Notes under the pieces: model-generated
Told to the model about the DNA's origin: nothing
The model's database searches: none
Seen by the model: only the letters and a program-made list of their open reading frames with translations
In this document: in pieces, positions 7,700 to 14,693 of the stretch
Numbering within the stretch: the first letter of the stretch is position 1
Layout: the number at the start of each line of letters is the position of its first letter
Assembly: GCA_002307315.1 (NCBI GenBank)
Contig: DBTZ01000032.1
Location: 13,358-31,456 of the forward strand
Length of the DNA: 18,099 nucleotides
Origin: Alphaproteobacteria bacterium UBA1303
GTDB taxonomy: Bacteria; Pseudomonadota; Alphaproteobacteria; Micropepsales; Micropepsaceae
Direction: 5' to 3'
Program-made: the position numbers and the translations under genes

Positions 7700-9093
7700 T
7701 CCGCATCGGCCGCAACCGGGCGATGCAAGGTGCGCTGGCGCTGCTTGCCGCGATCGTTGCGGCGCTTCTGTGGCGTGTTTGGGCGGGGCTGCCCTTGCGT
7801 TTTACCTACGATCCCAACGAAGGCTGGAACGCCTATCACGCCGCATCCGCGATGGCGGGCGGCCCGCTCTATCCGGCCGGATACTTCGTCAACAATTATC
7901 CGCCTCTGTCGTTCTATGTCGTGGGGCCGCTGGGCAGGATTTTCGGCGATGCGGTGATTGCCGGCCGGGTGCTGTCGCTGCTGTCCTTCCTCTTCGTGGG
8001 GTGGGGAATTTTCGCCGCCGCACGGAAAATGGGGGCGATGCGCGATGCCGCTTTTTTTGCCGCGCTGGTCTTTGCCGCATCGCTGCTCGGCTTCACCGAT
8101 TACGTGGCGATGAACGATCCGCAACTATTCGCCCATGCGCTGGCCGTTGCGGGATTCCTGCTGGTGTTGGAAGCCGACCGCAGTCCGCGGCGCATGGCGG
8201 CGGCGGCGCTGCTGTTCGCGCTGGCGTTTTTCGTCAAACACAATGTGATCGCGATGGCGGCGGCAAGCGCACTGTGGCTGTTGCGAAACGACAAACGTGC
8301 CGGCGTGCGGCTGATTGCGGTCGGTGCCGCGTTGGGGCTTGCCGGCCTCATATTGTTCCGGCTGGTCTACGGCGTGAATCTGCTTGCCGTGGTCGCCACG
8401 GCGCGGCGCTATTCGTTGGTGCAGGCAGGCGACGCAATCGTTGCGTGGCTGCAGTTGGCCGGCGTTCTCGCGCTTGCAGCGATGTTGTTGTGGCGGCGGC
8501 GCTGCAATCCGTTTGTGCGGCTTTGCGCACTTTACGCTGCGTTCGGCATCGGATTGGGCGTCTATTTTATCGGCGGCGCGGGCGTCGATCCCAATGCGAT
8601 GTTCGACGCCGACATCGCGCTTTGCCTATGCGCCGCGCTTACCTTAAGCGAACCGACCGCGCGTCGCGGGGCGGTGGCGTTTCTTATGCTCGTGCCGGTT
8701 CTGTGGGGTGCATGGGAAAGCGGCGGCGAACGATGGTTGGCGCGGGATTACTGGCTGCATCCCAGCGCAAGTCTGGCGGTCGCGTCGGAACGCGACATTG
8801 CCTTCATCGCCGCGCGCAAAGGTCCGGCGCTGTGCGCGCTGCCGTCCTTTTGCTATTGGGCGGGAAAGCCGGCGGACGTGGACGTTTTCAACATCGGCGA
8901 AGCCGTTGCCACGGGAGCGCGCGGCGACGGCGAATTGGTGCGGCGGATCGACGAGCGGCGCTACGCCGTCATTCAGCTCGATGCCGACGTTCCCGCTCCG
9001 TTGGGCAAAAGAGTGCATGCCGCCATGCTGGCGCATTACCGTCTCGACCATGCCGACGACTGCGGAAATTTTTACGTTCCCGTTCGGGAATAG
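7696..9093 (+). CDS. Putative GT-C fold membrane glycosyltransferase (ArnT/PMT_2-like)
   Basis: 465 residues from ATG 7696. After the first helix (about 11-30) comes YDPNEGWNAYHAA, with D39 and E42 at the position of the acidic DxxE or DE motif of ArnT/PMT_2-type glycosyltransferases. NNYPPLSFYVVGP (about 66-78) then resembles their YPPL(F/S)FY segment. Around ten further hydrophobic segments follow, with a short soluble C-terminus. Such enzymes use polyprenyl-phosphate sugars at the periplasmic side. The acceptor and sugar are unknown. The start overlaps the previous stop by four bases; an in-frame ATG at 7684 has a purine run directly abutting it and is less likely. Together with its neighbour it probably works in lipopolysaccharide or exopolysaccharide decoration, which is inference from family and context. 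Confidence 0.75.
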   Translation: MIRIGRNRAMQGALALLAAIVAALLWRVWAGLPLRFTYDPNEGWNAYHAASAMAGGPLYPAGYFVNNYPPLSFYVVGPLGRIFGDAVIAGRVLSLLSFLFVGWGIFAAARKMGAMRDAAFFAALVFAASLLGFTDYVAMNDPQLFAHALAVAGFLLVLEADRSPRRMAAAALLFALAFFVKHNVIAMAAASALWLLRNDKRAGVRLIAVGAALGLAGLILFRLVYGVNLLAVVATARRYSLVQAGDAIVAWLQLAGVLALAAMLLWRRRCNPFVRLCALYAAFGIGLGVYFIGGAGVDPNAMFDADIALCLCAALTLSEPTARRGAVAFLMLVPVLWGAWESGGERWLARDYWLHPSASLAVASERDIAFIAARKGPALCALPSFCYWAGKPADVDVFNIGEAVATGARGDGELVRRIDERRYAVIQLDADVPAPLGKRVHAAMLAHYRLDHADDCGNFYVPVRE

Positions 9094-9094
9094 G

Positions 9095-9127
9095 GCGGCG
9101 GACCTTTAAACGTCGTCGGCCCGCCGC
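9095..9127. terminator. Inverted repeat just after the GT-C operon, possible terminator
   Basis: GCGGCGG (9095-9101) and CCGCCGC (9121-9127) are perfect 7-bp complements with a 19-base loop, starting two bases after the TAG stop at 9091-9093. The 3' side runs into CTCTATCCTTTTGTTT, so the T tract is not directly at the stem. It may be a weak intrinsic terminator, perhaps helped by the repeat hairpins that follow at once. Confidence 0.35.
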
Positions 9128-9317
9128 TCTATCCTTTTGTTTGGTCGCAACTTTACGCGCAAAACCGATTCCACTTTTGCGCTCGTTGCTCTATCCTTTT
9201 GTTTGGTCGCAACTTTGCGCGCAAAACCGATTCCACTTTTGCGCTCGTTGCTCTAGCTCTTTGTTTGGTCGCAACTTTACGCGCAAAACCGATTCCACTT
9301 TTGCGCTCGTTGCTCTA
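9127..9317. repeat. Three tandem copies of a 62-bp hairpin-bearing repeat, plus 5-base partial
   Basis: Copies lie at 9127-9188, 9189-9250 and 9251-9312, followed by CTCTA (9313-9317), the first five bases of another unit. Copies 1 and 2 differ at one base; copy 3 differs near its left end (AGCTC for ATCCT). Every copy holds a perfect 8-bp inverted repeat, GCGCAAAA and TTTTGCGC, around the ten-base loop CCGATTCCAC (9157-9182, 9219-9244, 9281-9306). From memory, intergenic elements with an AAAACCG-TTCCACTTTT core and TAGAGCA edges are frequent in alphaproteobacterial genomes, so this is probably a local amplification of one. The array fills the gap between convergent genes and may act as a two-way terminator or mRNA 3' stabiliser. 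Confidence 0.93.
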
Positions 9318-12300
9318 ATGTTCGGCGTTGACGGTGCCGGCACGTTCCAGTTTGCCCCAGCCGACGAATACGCCGCGCAAGGCGGTAGCGATGGATCGCA
9401 CCACCACATAGTACATGATCTGGCGATAGCCGAAGCGCTGCAGCATCAGCCACCACAACAGGCTCCACTTTTCCTTCTTTTCCATCAAAAAGCCGAAGAC
9501 CGCCGCGGCCAAATCGACCACCACGAACACGACATAGTAAACCCCGATCATATAGAGGCTATTGTTGGAATATTCGGCGCCGTGCTGCGAATAAGCCAGC
9601 CATTGGCTCCACAGTTGGAAGATCAGCATCAGATCGGCAAGCGGCGCCAGTGCGGTGAGGACGATCTGGAACAGCCAGACTTGCGGCATCGCCACCAGCC
9701 CCAGCGCTTTGTGTCGCGGGTTGAGGTTCATGTCGCGGTGCTTCCACAAACATTGCAAGGTGCCGAACGCCCAGCGGAAGCGCTGGCGGGCGAGACCGCG
9801 CACGGTGGCCGGCGCTTCGGTCCAGGCGATCGCCGAGGCGTCGAAATGCACCTTATATCCGGCGCGCTGCAGGGCGATGGTCAGATCCTGGTCCTCGGCC
9901 AGCGTGTCGGCCGAGAAACCGCCGAGCGAGAGGACGGCGTCGCGCCGCCATGCGCCCACCGCACCGGGCACCACGGTAAAGGTATCGAGTGCCGCCAGCG
10001 CCCGCCGCTCCAGGTTTTGCGCCACAATGTATTCCAGCGCCTGCCAGCGGGTAATCATGTTGATGCGGTTGCCGACCTTGGCGTTGCCGGCCACCGCGCC
10101 GATCGACGGATCGGAGAACCAGCGGACCAGCCGGGCAATGGTATCGCGTTTGAACTGGGTGTCGGCGTCCAGCGCCACCACCACCTCGCCCTTGGCGTGC
10201 TCCAGTCCGACGTTGAGCGCGTGCGCCTTGCCGCTGTTTTCGATGTCGAGCAGCGTCACCCGCGGATCGGAACAGAATTCCCGGCGTACTATGGCGGAGG
10301 TGCCGTCCTGCGAACCGTCGTTGACGACGATGATTTCGAGATCGGCATAGGGGCAGGCGAGAATCCGCTGAATCGTCGCGGCAATCACCTTTTCTTCGTT
10401 GTAGGCCGGAATGATGACCGAGACCGGAATGTGCATATCCGGCGGCGGCGCAATTTCGTCCTTACGCGCTCGTCTCAAATTAATCAGGCTAAGCACGCAC
10501 AGGCAGAGCAGTTTCGCGATGCCTAGGATGATCGCGGCGATGAAGCAGTAATAGAGGAACTGGCCGAACCAACTGATGGCGATGAACACGAATTTGTCGA
10601 TGGTCAGAATAATGCTGGGCGCCAGAGGCGGCATCGCCTGGTCGCGGGTCAATCCGGCCAGTTGCGACACCGGTACGAATTCGAAGCCTTTGGCCCGCAT
10701 CTTGTCGATCAGCGCCGGCAGCACCTCGACGGTGTGCTCGCGATTGCCGCCGGAATCGTGCAGCATGATGATGTTGCCGCGCCATTCCAGATTGGGCAGG
10801 CTGACGGCGTGTTCGATGCGCGCCAGCATCTGGTCGGCGGTCGGCTCCTGCCAGTCCATCGGATCGACATGCACGCCGATGGTGATGTAGCCGAGTTTCT
10901 GCGCCACCTGCACCGGCACGATTTCGCGCGCGTCCGACGGTTCGGCATCGCCGAGATACGGCGGGCGGAACAGGTGCATCGATCGGCCGGTCAGCGCCTC
11001 GAACAGCTTTTGGGTGGCGCTGAGTTCGATGCGCACCGCTTCGGGCGAGGTCTCGGCGAGGTTGGGATGGGTGAAGGTATGGTTGCCGATTTCATGCCCT
11101 TCGGCCAGTTCGCGCTGCACCAGTTCGGGGCGAGCCTCGATATTGGCGCCGATCAGAAAAAAAGTGGCCGGAACCTTTTTGGCTTTGAGAATGTCGAGAA
11201 TCTCCGGGGTCCATCGCGGGTCGGGGCCGTCGTCGAAGGTCAGCGCCACCTTGTGCGGCACCAGGCCGACGCGGCGGATGACGTAGCTGGTCGGCAGTTT
11301 GTCGTAGAATTCGTCGACAATGTCGCCGGTATCGGGGTCGGTGAAGAAGCGGCGGCTGCCGGCTTGCGGCCCGGCCTCGACCCGCAGGATTTCGCCATAG
11401 CCTTCGAAATCGACGTCGTCATTGGTCGGGATGGTACGCAAGTCCTCGGGTGCCGGGGCGTTGTAGCGTCGTCCCATCACCGACCAGATGGTCGGGTCTT
11501 CGCTGCCCAGCCGCCACAAAGCATAGCCTGCCGGTTGGAAAACATCGGCGGCGTGGATCTGGTTGAAGGCGGTGGCGGCGTCGAGGAACCAGACTTCGTG
11601 GCGCGTGGTGCCGTCTTCAATATAGGCAAAATGCGGATTGTTGGTGGCGGCATCGAAGGTGATCCGCGCCCCGGAATAACGGGCGGCGATCGCCGCATCC
11701 TGGAACCGCAGCACGTCGGCGCCTTTACCGTGCCAATCGTAGCCGTAGTTGCCGATGGCAACGATGGTGCGGCTTGGTGCCAACTGCTTAAAGCGTTTGT
11801 CGAGGACGTTTTCGAACCACGGTTCGCCGGCGATCGAGCCGGGACTGCTGCTGTCGTCGTGCTCGTCATAGGCCATCAGCACGGTGTAATCGACGTGGGA
11901 CGCGTAATCGGTATAGGGCCACTCGTCGTCGTCGAACGGTACCGCCTGCAATACAAGCCAGCCGCGCGGCTTGAAGACCGCCGAAAGCTCGCTCAAAAAC
12001 GCACCGAGATCCTTATGGGCGGCACGCGGCACGTCTTCGAAATCGATAGTGACGCCTTGAAACCGATTGGCGGCGACGAAGGCGGTAATTTTCGCAATCA
12101 AATCCTTGCGGGCCGCCGGCTTGGCCAGCAGCTTCTGCAGTTCCGCGCCGTGCCAATTCCCGTGCGAGATGTTTTGGATCATCGGTATGATCGGCAGGTT
12201 CGGACGTTTGCTGCGTATAAGTTTCAGCGCTTTATCGTCCAGTGCGGTGGAAAACGGCTGCGAGGGATCGGCGACGTACATCCAGCCCGGCACCAGCCAG

Positions 12301-12719
12301 TCGAGGTTGGGCAGGGAGTCTTCAAGCGCCAGGGCGTTCCGCTCTTCGTCCGTTGTGTTGATGTAGAAGCCTATTGCCAGCGATTCGCCGGGTGGCGGGC
12401 GCAAGTGACTGGCGATCTGCGTAGGGGATTTGGCTTCCATCTTCCGCCAGCGCTCCGCCAGCCGATGCCGGACGCGTGCCTCGGAAGCCAGTTTCGAGGC
12501 CGATTTGAGCAAGCCGGGCTTGACCGCTTTTTCTACCAGCGCATTGTCGGCGATCATATGAATCGGCAAGTCGGGGCTGATGCCGGAATTGGTTGCCCAA
12601 ATGCTGACGATGACGGCGATGCCGAGTGCGGTACTGAGAATCGCTCCGACCCAACCCAAAATGGTCATGCGCTGGGCGCGCTGCCCCGAATCGTCGAAAA
12701 AGATAGGTTTTCTCGCCAT
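9315..12719 (-). CDS. Trimodular GH18-like / NodB polysaccharide deacetylase / GT2 synthase
   Basis: About 1134 residues. After a membrane anchor (20-43), a GH18-like domain (about 113-418) keeps D226 and E228 of the DxxDxDxE motif in FQGVTIDFED, but the two earlier acidic positions are Q and T. A NodB-type deacetylase (about 488-690) is intact: TFDDGPD (494-500), metal-binding HTFTH (547-551), RPPY (585-588), D619 and LHD (653-655). After two helices (about 705-745) a processive family 2 glycosyltransferase has D801, DAD (851-853), ED (942-943) and QRFRW (979-983), as in PgaC, NodC and hyaluronan synthases. C-terminal helices follow. It probably makes and trims a beta-linked, perhaps N-acetylglucosamine-type, polysaccharide, with hydrolase and deacetylase domains in the periplasm and the synthase in the cytoplasm. 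ATG 12719 has GGAA eleven bases upstream; the frame opens at 12770. The TAG stop lies in the repeat array. Confidence 0.9.
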   Translation of the reverse strand: MARKPIFFDDSGQRAQRMTILGWVGAILSTALGIAVIVSIWATNSGISPDLPIHMIADNALVEKAVKPGLLKSASKLASEARVRHRLAERWRKMEAKSPTQIASHLRPPPGESLAIGFYINTTDEERNALALEDSLPNLDWLVPGWMYVADPSQPFSTALDDKALKLIRSKRPNLPIIPMIQNISHGNWHGAELQKLLAKPAARKDLIAKITAFVAANRFQGVTIDFEDVPRAAHKDLGAFLSELSAVFKPRGWLVLQAVPFDDDEWPYTDYASHVDYTVLMAYDEHDDSSSPGSIAGEPWFENVLDKRFKQLAPSRTIVAIGNYGYDWHGKGADVLRFQDAAIAARYSGARITFDAATNNPHFAYIEDGTTRHEVWFLDAATAFNQIHAADVFQPAGYALWRLGSEDPTIWSVMGRRYNAPAPEDLRTIPTNDDVDFEGYGEILRVEAGPQAGSRRFFTDPDTGDIVDEFYDKLPTSYVIRRVGLVPHKVALTFDDGPDPRWTPEILDILKAKKVPATFFLIGANIEARPELVQRELAEGHEIGNHTFTHPNLAETSPEAVRIELSATQKLFEALTGRSMHLFRPPYLGDAEPSDAREIVPVQVAQKLGYITIGVHVDPMDWQEPTADQMLARIEHAVSLPNLEWRGNIIMLHDSGGNREHTVEVLPALIDKMRAKGFEFVPVSQLAGLTRDQAMPPLAPSIILTIDKFVFIAISWFGQFLYYCFIAAIILGIAKLLCLCVLSLINLRRARKDEIAPPPDMHIPVSVIIPAYNEEKVIAATIQRILACPYADLEIIVVNDGSQDGTSAIVRREFCSDPRVTLLDIENSGKAHALNVGLEHAKGEVVVALDADTQFKRDTIARLVRWFSDPSIGAVAGNAKVGNRINMITRWQALEYIVAQNLERRALAALDTFTVVPGAVGAWRRDAVLSLGGFSADTLAEDQDLTIALQRAGYKVHFDASAIAWTEAPATVRGLARQRFRWAFGTLQCLWKHRDMNLNPRHKALGLVAMPQVWLFQIVLTALAPLADLMLIFQLWSQWLAYSQHGAEYSNNSLYMIGVYYVVFVVVDLAAAVFGFLMEKKEKWSLLWWLMLQRFGYRQIMYYVVVRSIATALRGVFVGWGKLERAGTVNAEH

Positions 12720-13193
12720 GTAGGCTTTATTCCGCTGAAATGGTCCGACCTTTGGACGCCGGTTTTCCATGCTGCTTTCGATGGAGACTCATACGACCGC
12801 CGGGATGATGAGCTTTATCATCATTACAATTTGCCGGGCATGTAAAATGTTATACGTGGCGCCGGTTAAGACATTACCGCTACGATGTGTATTTATACTA
12901 TTATTACAAGTACATAGACGATGACAAGAGAATCACTACGAGCGGCTTGAAATCGTTGTGTCGATGATCGGAGCGAGAAGCCCCGCCATGCTTTTTGGCC
13001 GTATCGCATACCGGCGATCCTTCTTGTCAGCGCCGGCAGAGAGGAGTGCAACCACACGTTATACCGGCAACCAGTGATATATTGTGCTTTGCCGTTAATA
13101 AACCATACTGCGTCACAATCTCAGAAATGCTTTGGGACGGCGTGGGGAATACGGGGCAGCAAACATCGGCAAGCAGAGAAGCGGTTGCGCAAT
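12720..13193. other. Divergent intergenic region between trimodular enzyme and XRE gene
   Basis: 474 bases with no convincing gene; short open frames here lack ribosome sites and have no recognisable protein character. A perfect 7-bp inverted repeat, ATGATGA (12805-12811) and TCATCAT (12818-12824) around GCTTTA, sits about 90 bases upstream of the trimodular enzyme start. The stretch 12885-12915 is AT-rich (TTTATACTATTATTAC) and is a candidate promoter zone, as is 13076-13115 upstream of the regulator, but no pair of boxes is strong. Because the two genes point away from each other, the regulator could act here on both. Confidence 0.5.
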
Positions 13194-13658
13194 ATGGACG
13201 TTCAGAACGACGACAGAAAAAACGGCAACAACAAACGGACGGATGAAATCGACCGCTATATCGGTGCCCGTTTGCGTCAATGGCGACGCATTGCAAATGT
13301 CGATACCGCCCAGCTTTGCCGAAAGCTCAACATTACCTATCAACAACTGCAGAAATACGAAAAGGGCGTCAATCGCATCAGCGCAAGCTGTCTGTACCGG
13401 ATCTCGCGGGAGATGCGCGTGCCGGTTTCCTATTTCTACGACGATCAAGACGTCATAGCCCAAGGAAAATCGTCCTCCGAAGTCGACGGGACCATGAGCC
13501 AGCGGATGAGTATGGTGGAATTCATGTCGACCAAGGCGGCGGTGAACCTGTGCTGTGCCTTCACCGAAATCGGCAATCCCGTCATCAAAGAGGCGCTATT
13601 GAACCTGACCACCGAAATTGCCGACAAGAAGCGGTCGGTCGATGCCGTCGAGGTTTGA
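13194..13658 (+). CDS. XRE-family helix-turn-helix transcriptional regulator
   Basis: 154 residues from ATG 13194. Residues about 24-80 form a five-helix XRE (Cro/C1-type) DNA-binding domain. IGARLRQWRRIANVDTAQLC is followed by LNITYQQLQKYEKGVNRISA, the recognition-helix region, and then VPVSYFYDD. The QQLQKYEKGVNRI wording is typical of a regulator group widespread in Alphaproteobacteria, in which a short C-terminal tail follows the DNA-binding domain. The C-terminal 60 residues are hydrophilic with one mixed helix and no recognised ligand domain. The frame continues upstream to 13074, but the added residues do not look like coding sequence. The gene is monocistronic, divergent from the trimodular polysaccharide enzyme and upstream of the chemotaxis operon. 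Its target is unknown; a role for the adjacent enzyme or for motility is possible. Confidence 0.87.
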   Translation: MDVQNDDRKNGNNKRTDEIDRYIGARLRQWRRIANVDTAQLCRKLNITYQQLQKYEKGVNRISASCLYRISREMRVPVSYFYDDQDVIAQGKSSSEVDGTMSQRMSMVEFMSTKAAVNLCCAFTEIGNPVIKEALLNLTTEIADKKRSVDAVEV

Positions 13659-14010
13659 ACGTCGGCGGCGCCTTCCGACCGCATACGAGCGGTTTCATTT
13701 CGCATGGTTTTTTCGCGGCGCCGTTTCGCTATCGATACGTTTTTTCGAATTTATTTTTTGGCCCGTAACCATTCCAATCATTACCGATTAATTTCCGTCA
13801 ATATCTGATTGGTAGATAACCCGTTGATCGTCCTTGCTTCTGTGCGACGTTGCTCGCCGGTTTATGCGGTCGCCCCCAAAAAGCGAGAAGTTAACGTCCT
13901 GCACAACCGACGGTGGGGTGCGCAACCTGTGAGTATACCCCCTTCGCACAAGCTTAGACCGGGACGCATAGCATCTACGCTGCAATCAATCGGCTTTGCA
14001 AAGGGATGCC
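13659..14010. other. Intergenic region between XRE gene and chemotaxis operon
   Basis: 352 bases without a convincing gene. Near the XRE stop, ACCGC (13678-13682) and GCGGT (13689-13693) form a 5-bp hairpin followed by TTCATTTCG, a weak terminator. Two copies of GTTTTTTCG (13707-13715 and 13739-13747, 32 bases apart) make a T-rich stretch that could also help termination. Farther on, GACGTT (13846-13851) pairs with AACGTC (13893-13898) and, inside that, CTCGC (13853-13857) pairs with GCGAG (13883-13887), an imperfect long hairpin about 110 bases before the operon. The operon promoter must lie here or upstream, but I see no strong sigma-70, sigma-54 or sigma-28 pair. Confidence 0.45.
13678..13701 (+). 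terminator. Weak hairpin terminator candidate after the XRE gene
   Basis: A perfect 5-bp stem, ACCGC and GCGGT, around ATACGA is followed by TTCATTTCG, about 20 bases after the TGA stop. The T tract is interrupted, so efficiency as an intrinsic terminator is doubtful. Confidence 0.3.
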
Positions 14011-14328
14011 ATGCCGTCAGACAGCTGTTTGCGGATAAGCCTATCCGGGGATGCAACGATCCGCGGGATAGGCGACGTCCATCAAAAGATTTCCTCCGCC
14101 TTACATGAGAACGAAGAGGTCGAAGTCGATATCGGCGAACTTGCCGATTTCGACCTGACGTTTGTCCAGCTTGTCGAAGCGGCGCGTCGCACGGCGACCA
14201 ACACGGGCAAGAAGCTGGCGCTTGCGTCTCCGGCATCGGGGCCGCTGCTGGAGATGCTCCAGCGCGGCGGATTCATGCGTACGCCCGGCGGCGCCGATTT
14301 CTGGCTGTGCGGCCGGGGAGGTGCGTGA
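14011..14328 (+). CDS. STAS-domain protein of the chemotaxis operon (CheS-like position)
   Basis: 105 residues, almost wholly one STAS domain: a first strand (LRISLSGDA), then VEVDIGELADFDLTFVQLVEAARR, where STAS antagonists carry the D-S-S-G motif. Here the phosphorylatable serine position is occupied by Thr50 in DLTF. ATG 14011 has AAGGG (14001-14005) five bases upstream; the frame also opens at TTG 13996, which is less likely. It is the first gene of an operon with cheY and cheA, and its stop shares a base with the cheY start (TGATG). In Sinorhizobium meliloti a small protein, CheS, is encoded just upstream of cheY1 and cheA, binds CheA and helps dephosphorylate CheY1. A similar role is a good hypothesis from position, not proven. 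The alternative is a partner-switch antagonist. Confidence 0.75.
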   Translation: MPSDSCLRISLSGDATIRGIGDVHQKISSALHENEEVEVDIGELADFDLTFVQLVEAARRTATNTGKKLALASPASGPLLEMLQRGGFMRTPGGADFWLCGRGGA

Positions 14329-14693
14329 TGGCTTCGATCCTTACGGTGGACGACTCCGCCAGCATACGACAGACGATCAAGATCGCGTTGGGCAACGAGG
14401 GGCACGAAATCAGCGAAGCGGTAAACGGCGTGGACGGGCTGCAGAAGGCCGACGGCGGTAACTTCGATCTGATCATCACCGATCTCAACATGCCGGAAAT
14501 GGACGGTCTGACCATGATCCGGGAGTTGCGGAAGAAACCGGATAAAGCCGGCATGCCGATCCTTTTTCTTACTACCGAAAGCGATGCCGGGATGAAGCAG
14601 CAGGCCAAGGATGCCGGGGCGACGGGCTGGCTGACCAAGCCGTTCGCTTCCGATCAACTGGTGAGAATTGTTGGAAAGGTTTTGGCGAAATGA
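14328..14693 (+). CDS. cheY: CheY-type single-domain response regulator
   Basis: 121 residues, the size of a stand-alone receiver. The acidic pair D8-D9 (VDDS), phosphoacceptor D52 (ITDLNMP), switch T82 (LFLTTES) and K104 (TKPF) are all present, so it should accept phosphate from the CheA encoded next. It has no output domain; the likely partner is the flagellar motor switch, or it serves as a phosphate sink in a multi-CheY system. ATG 14328 overlaps the preceding stop by one base and has an excellent ribosome site, GGGGAGG (14315-14321), six bases upstream. The in-frame GTG at 14307 has no such site. Its own stop overlaps the cheA start as ATGA. Confidence 0.93.
   Translation: MASILTVDDSASIRQTIKIALGNEGHEISEAVNGVDGLQKADGGNFDLIITDLNMPEMDGLTMIRELRKKPDKAGMPILFLTTESDAGMKQQAKDAGATGWLTKPFASDQLVRIVGKVLAK

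Noticed and set aside
9127..9317. CRISPR array
   Set aside because: The 62-base units are contiguous with no variable spacers between repeats, and no cas gene is present.
7770..10526. A 918-codon plus-strand open frame running through the second GT-C gene, the repeats and the 3' part of the trimodular gene
   Set aside because: Arginine- and cysteine-rich, low-complexity translation with no domain. It is the shadow of GC-rich genes on both strands, which carry clear families.
12995..13246. Small plus-strand frame of 83 codons upstream of the XRE gene
   Set aside because: No ribosome site, unusual composition, and it overlaps the XRE start in another frame.
13809..14108. Small plus-strand frame of 99 codons before the STAS gene
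   Set aside because: No ribosome site, arginine-rich random-looking product, and it overlaps the well-supported STAS gene.
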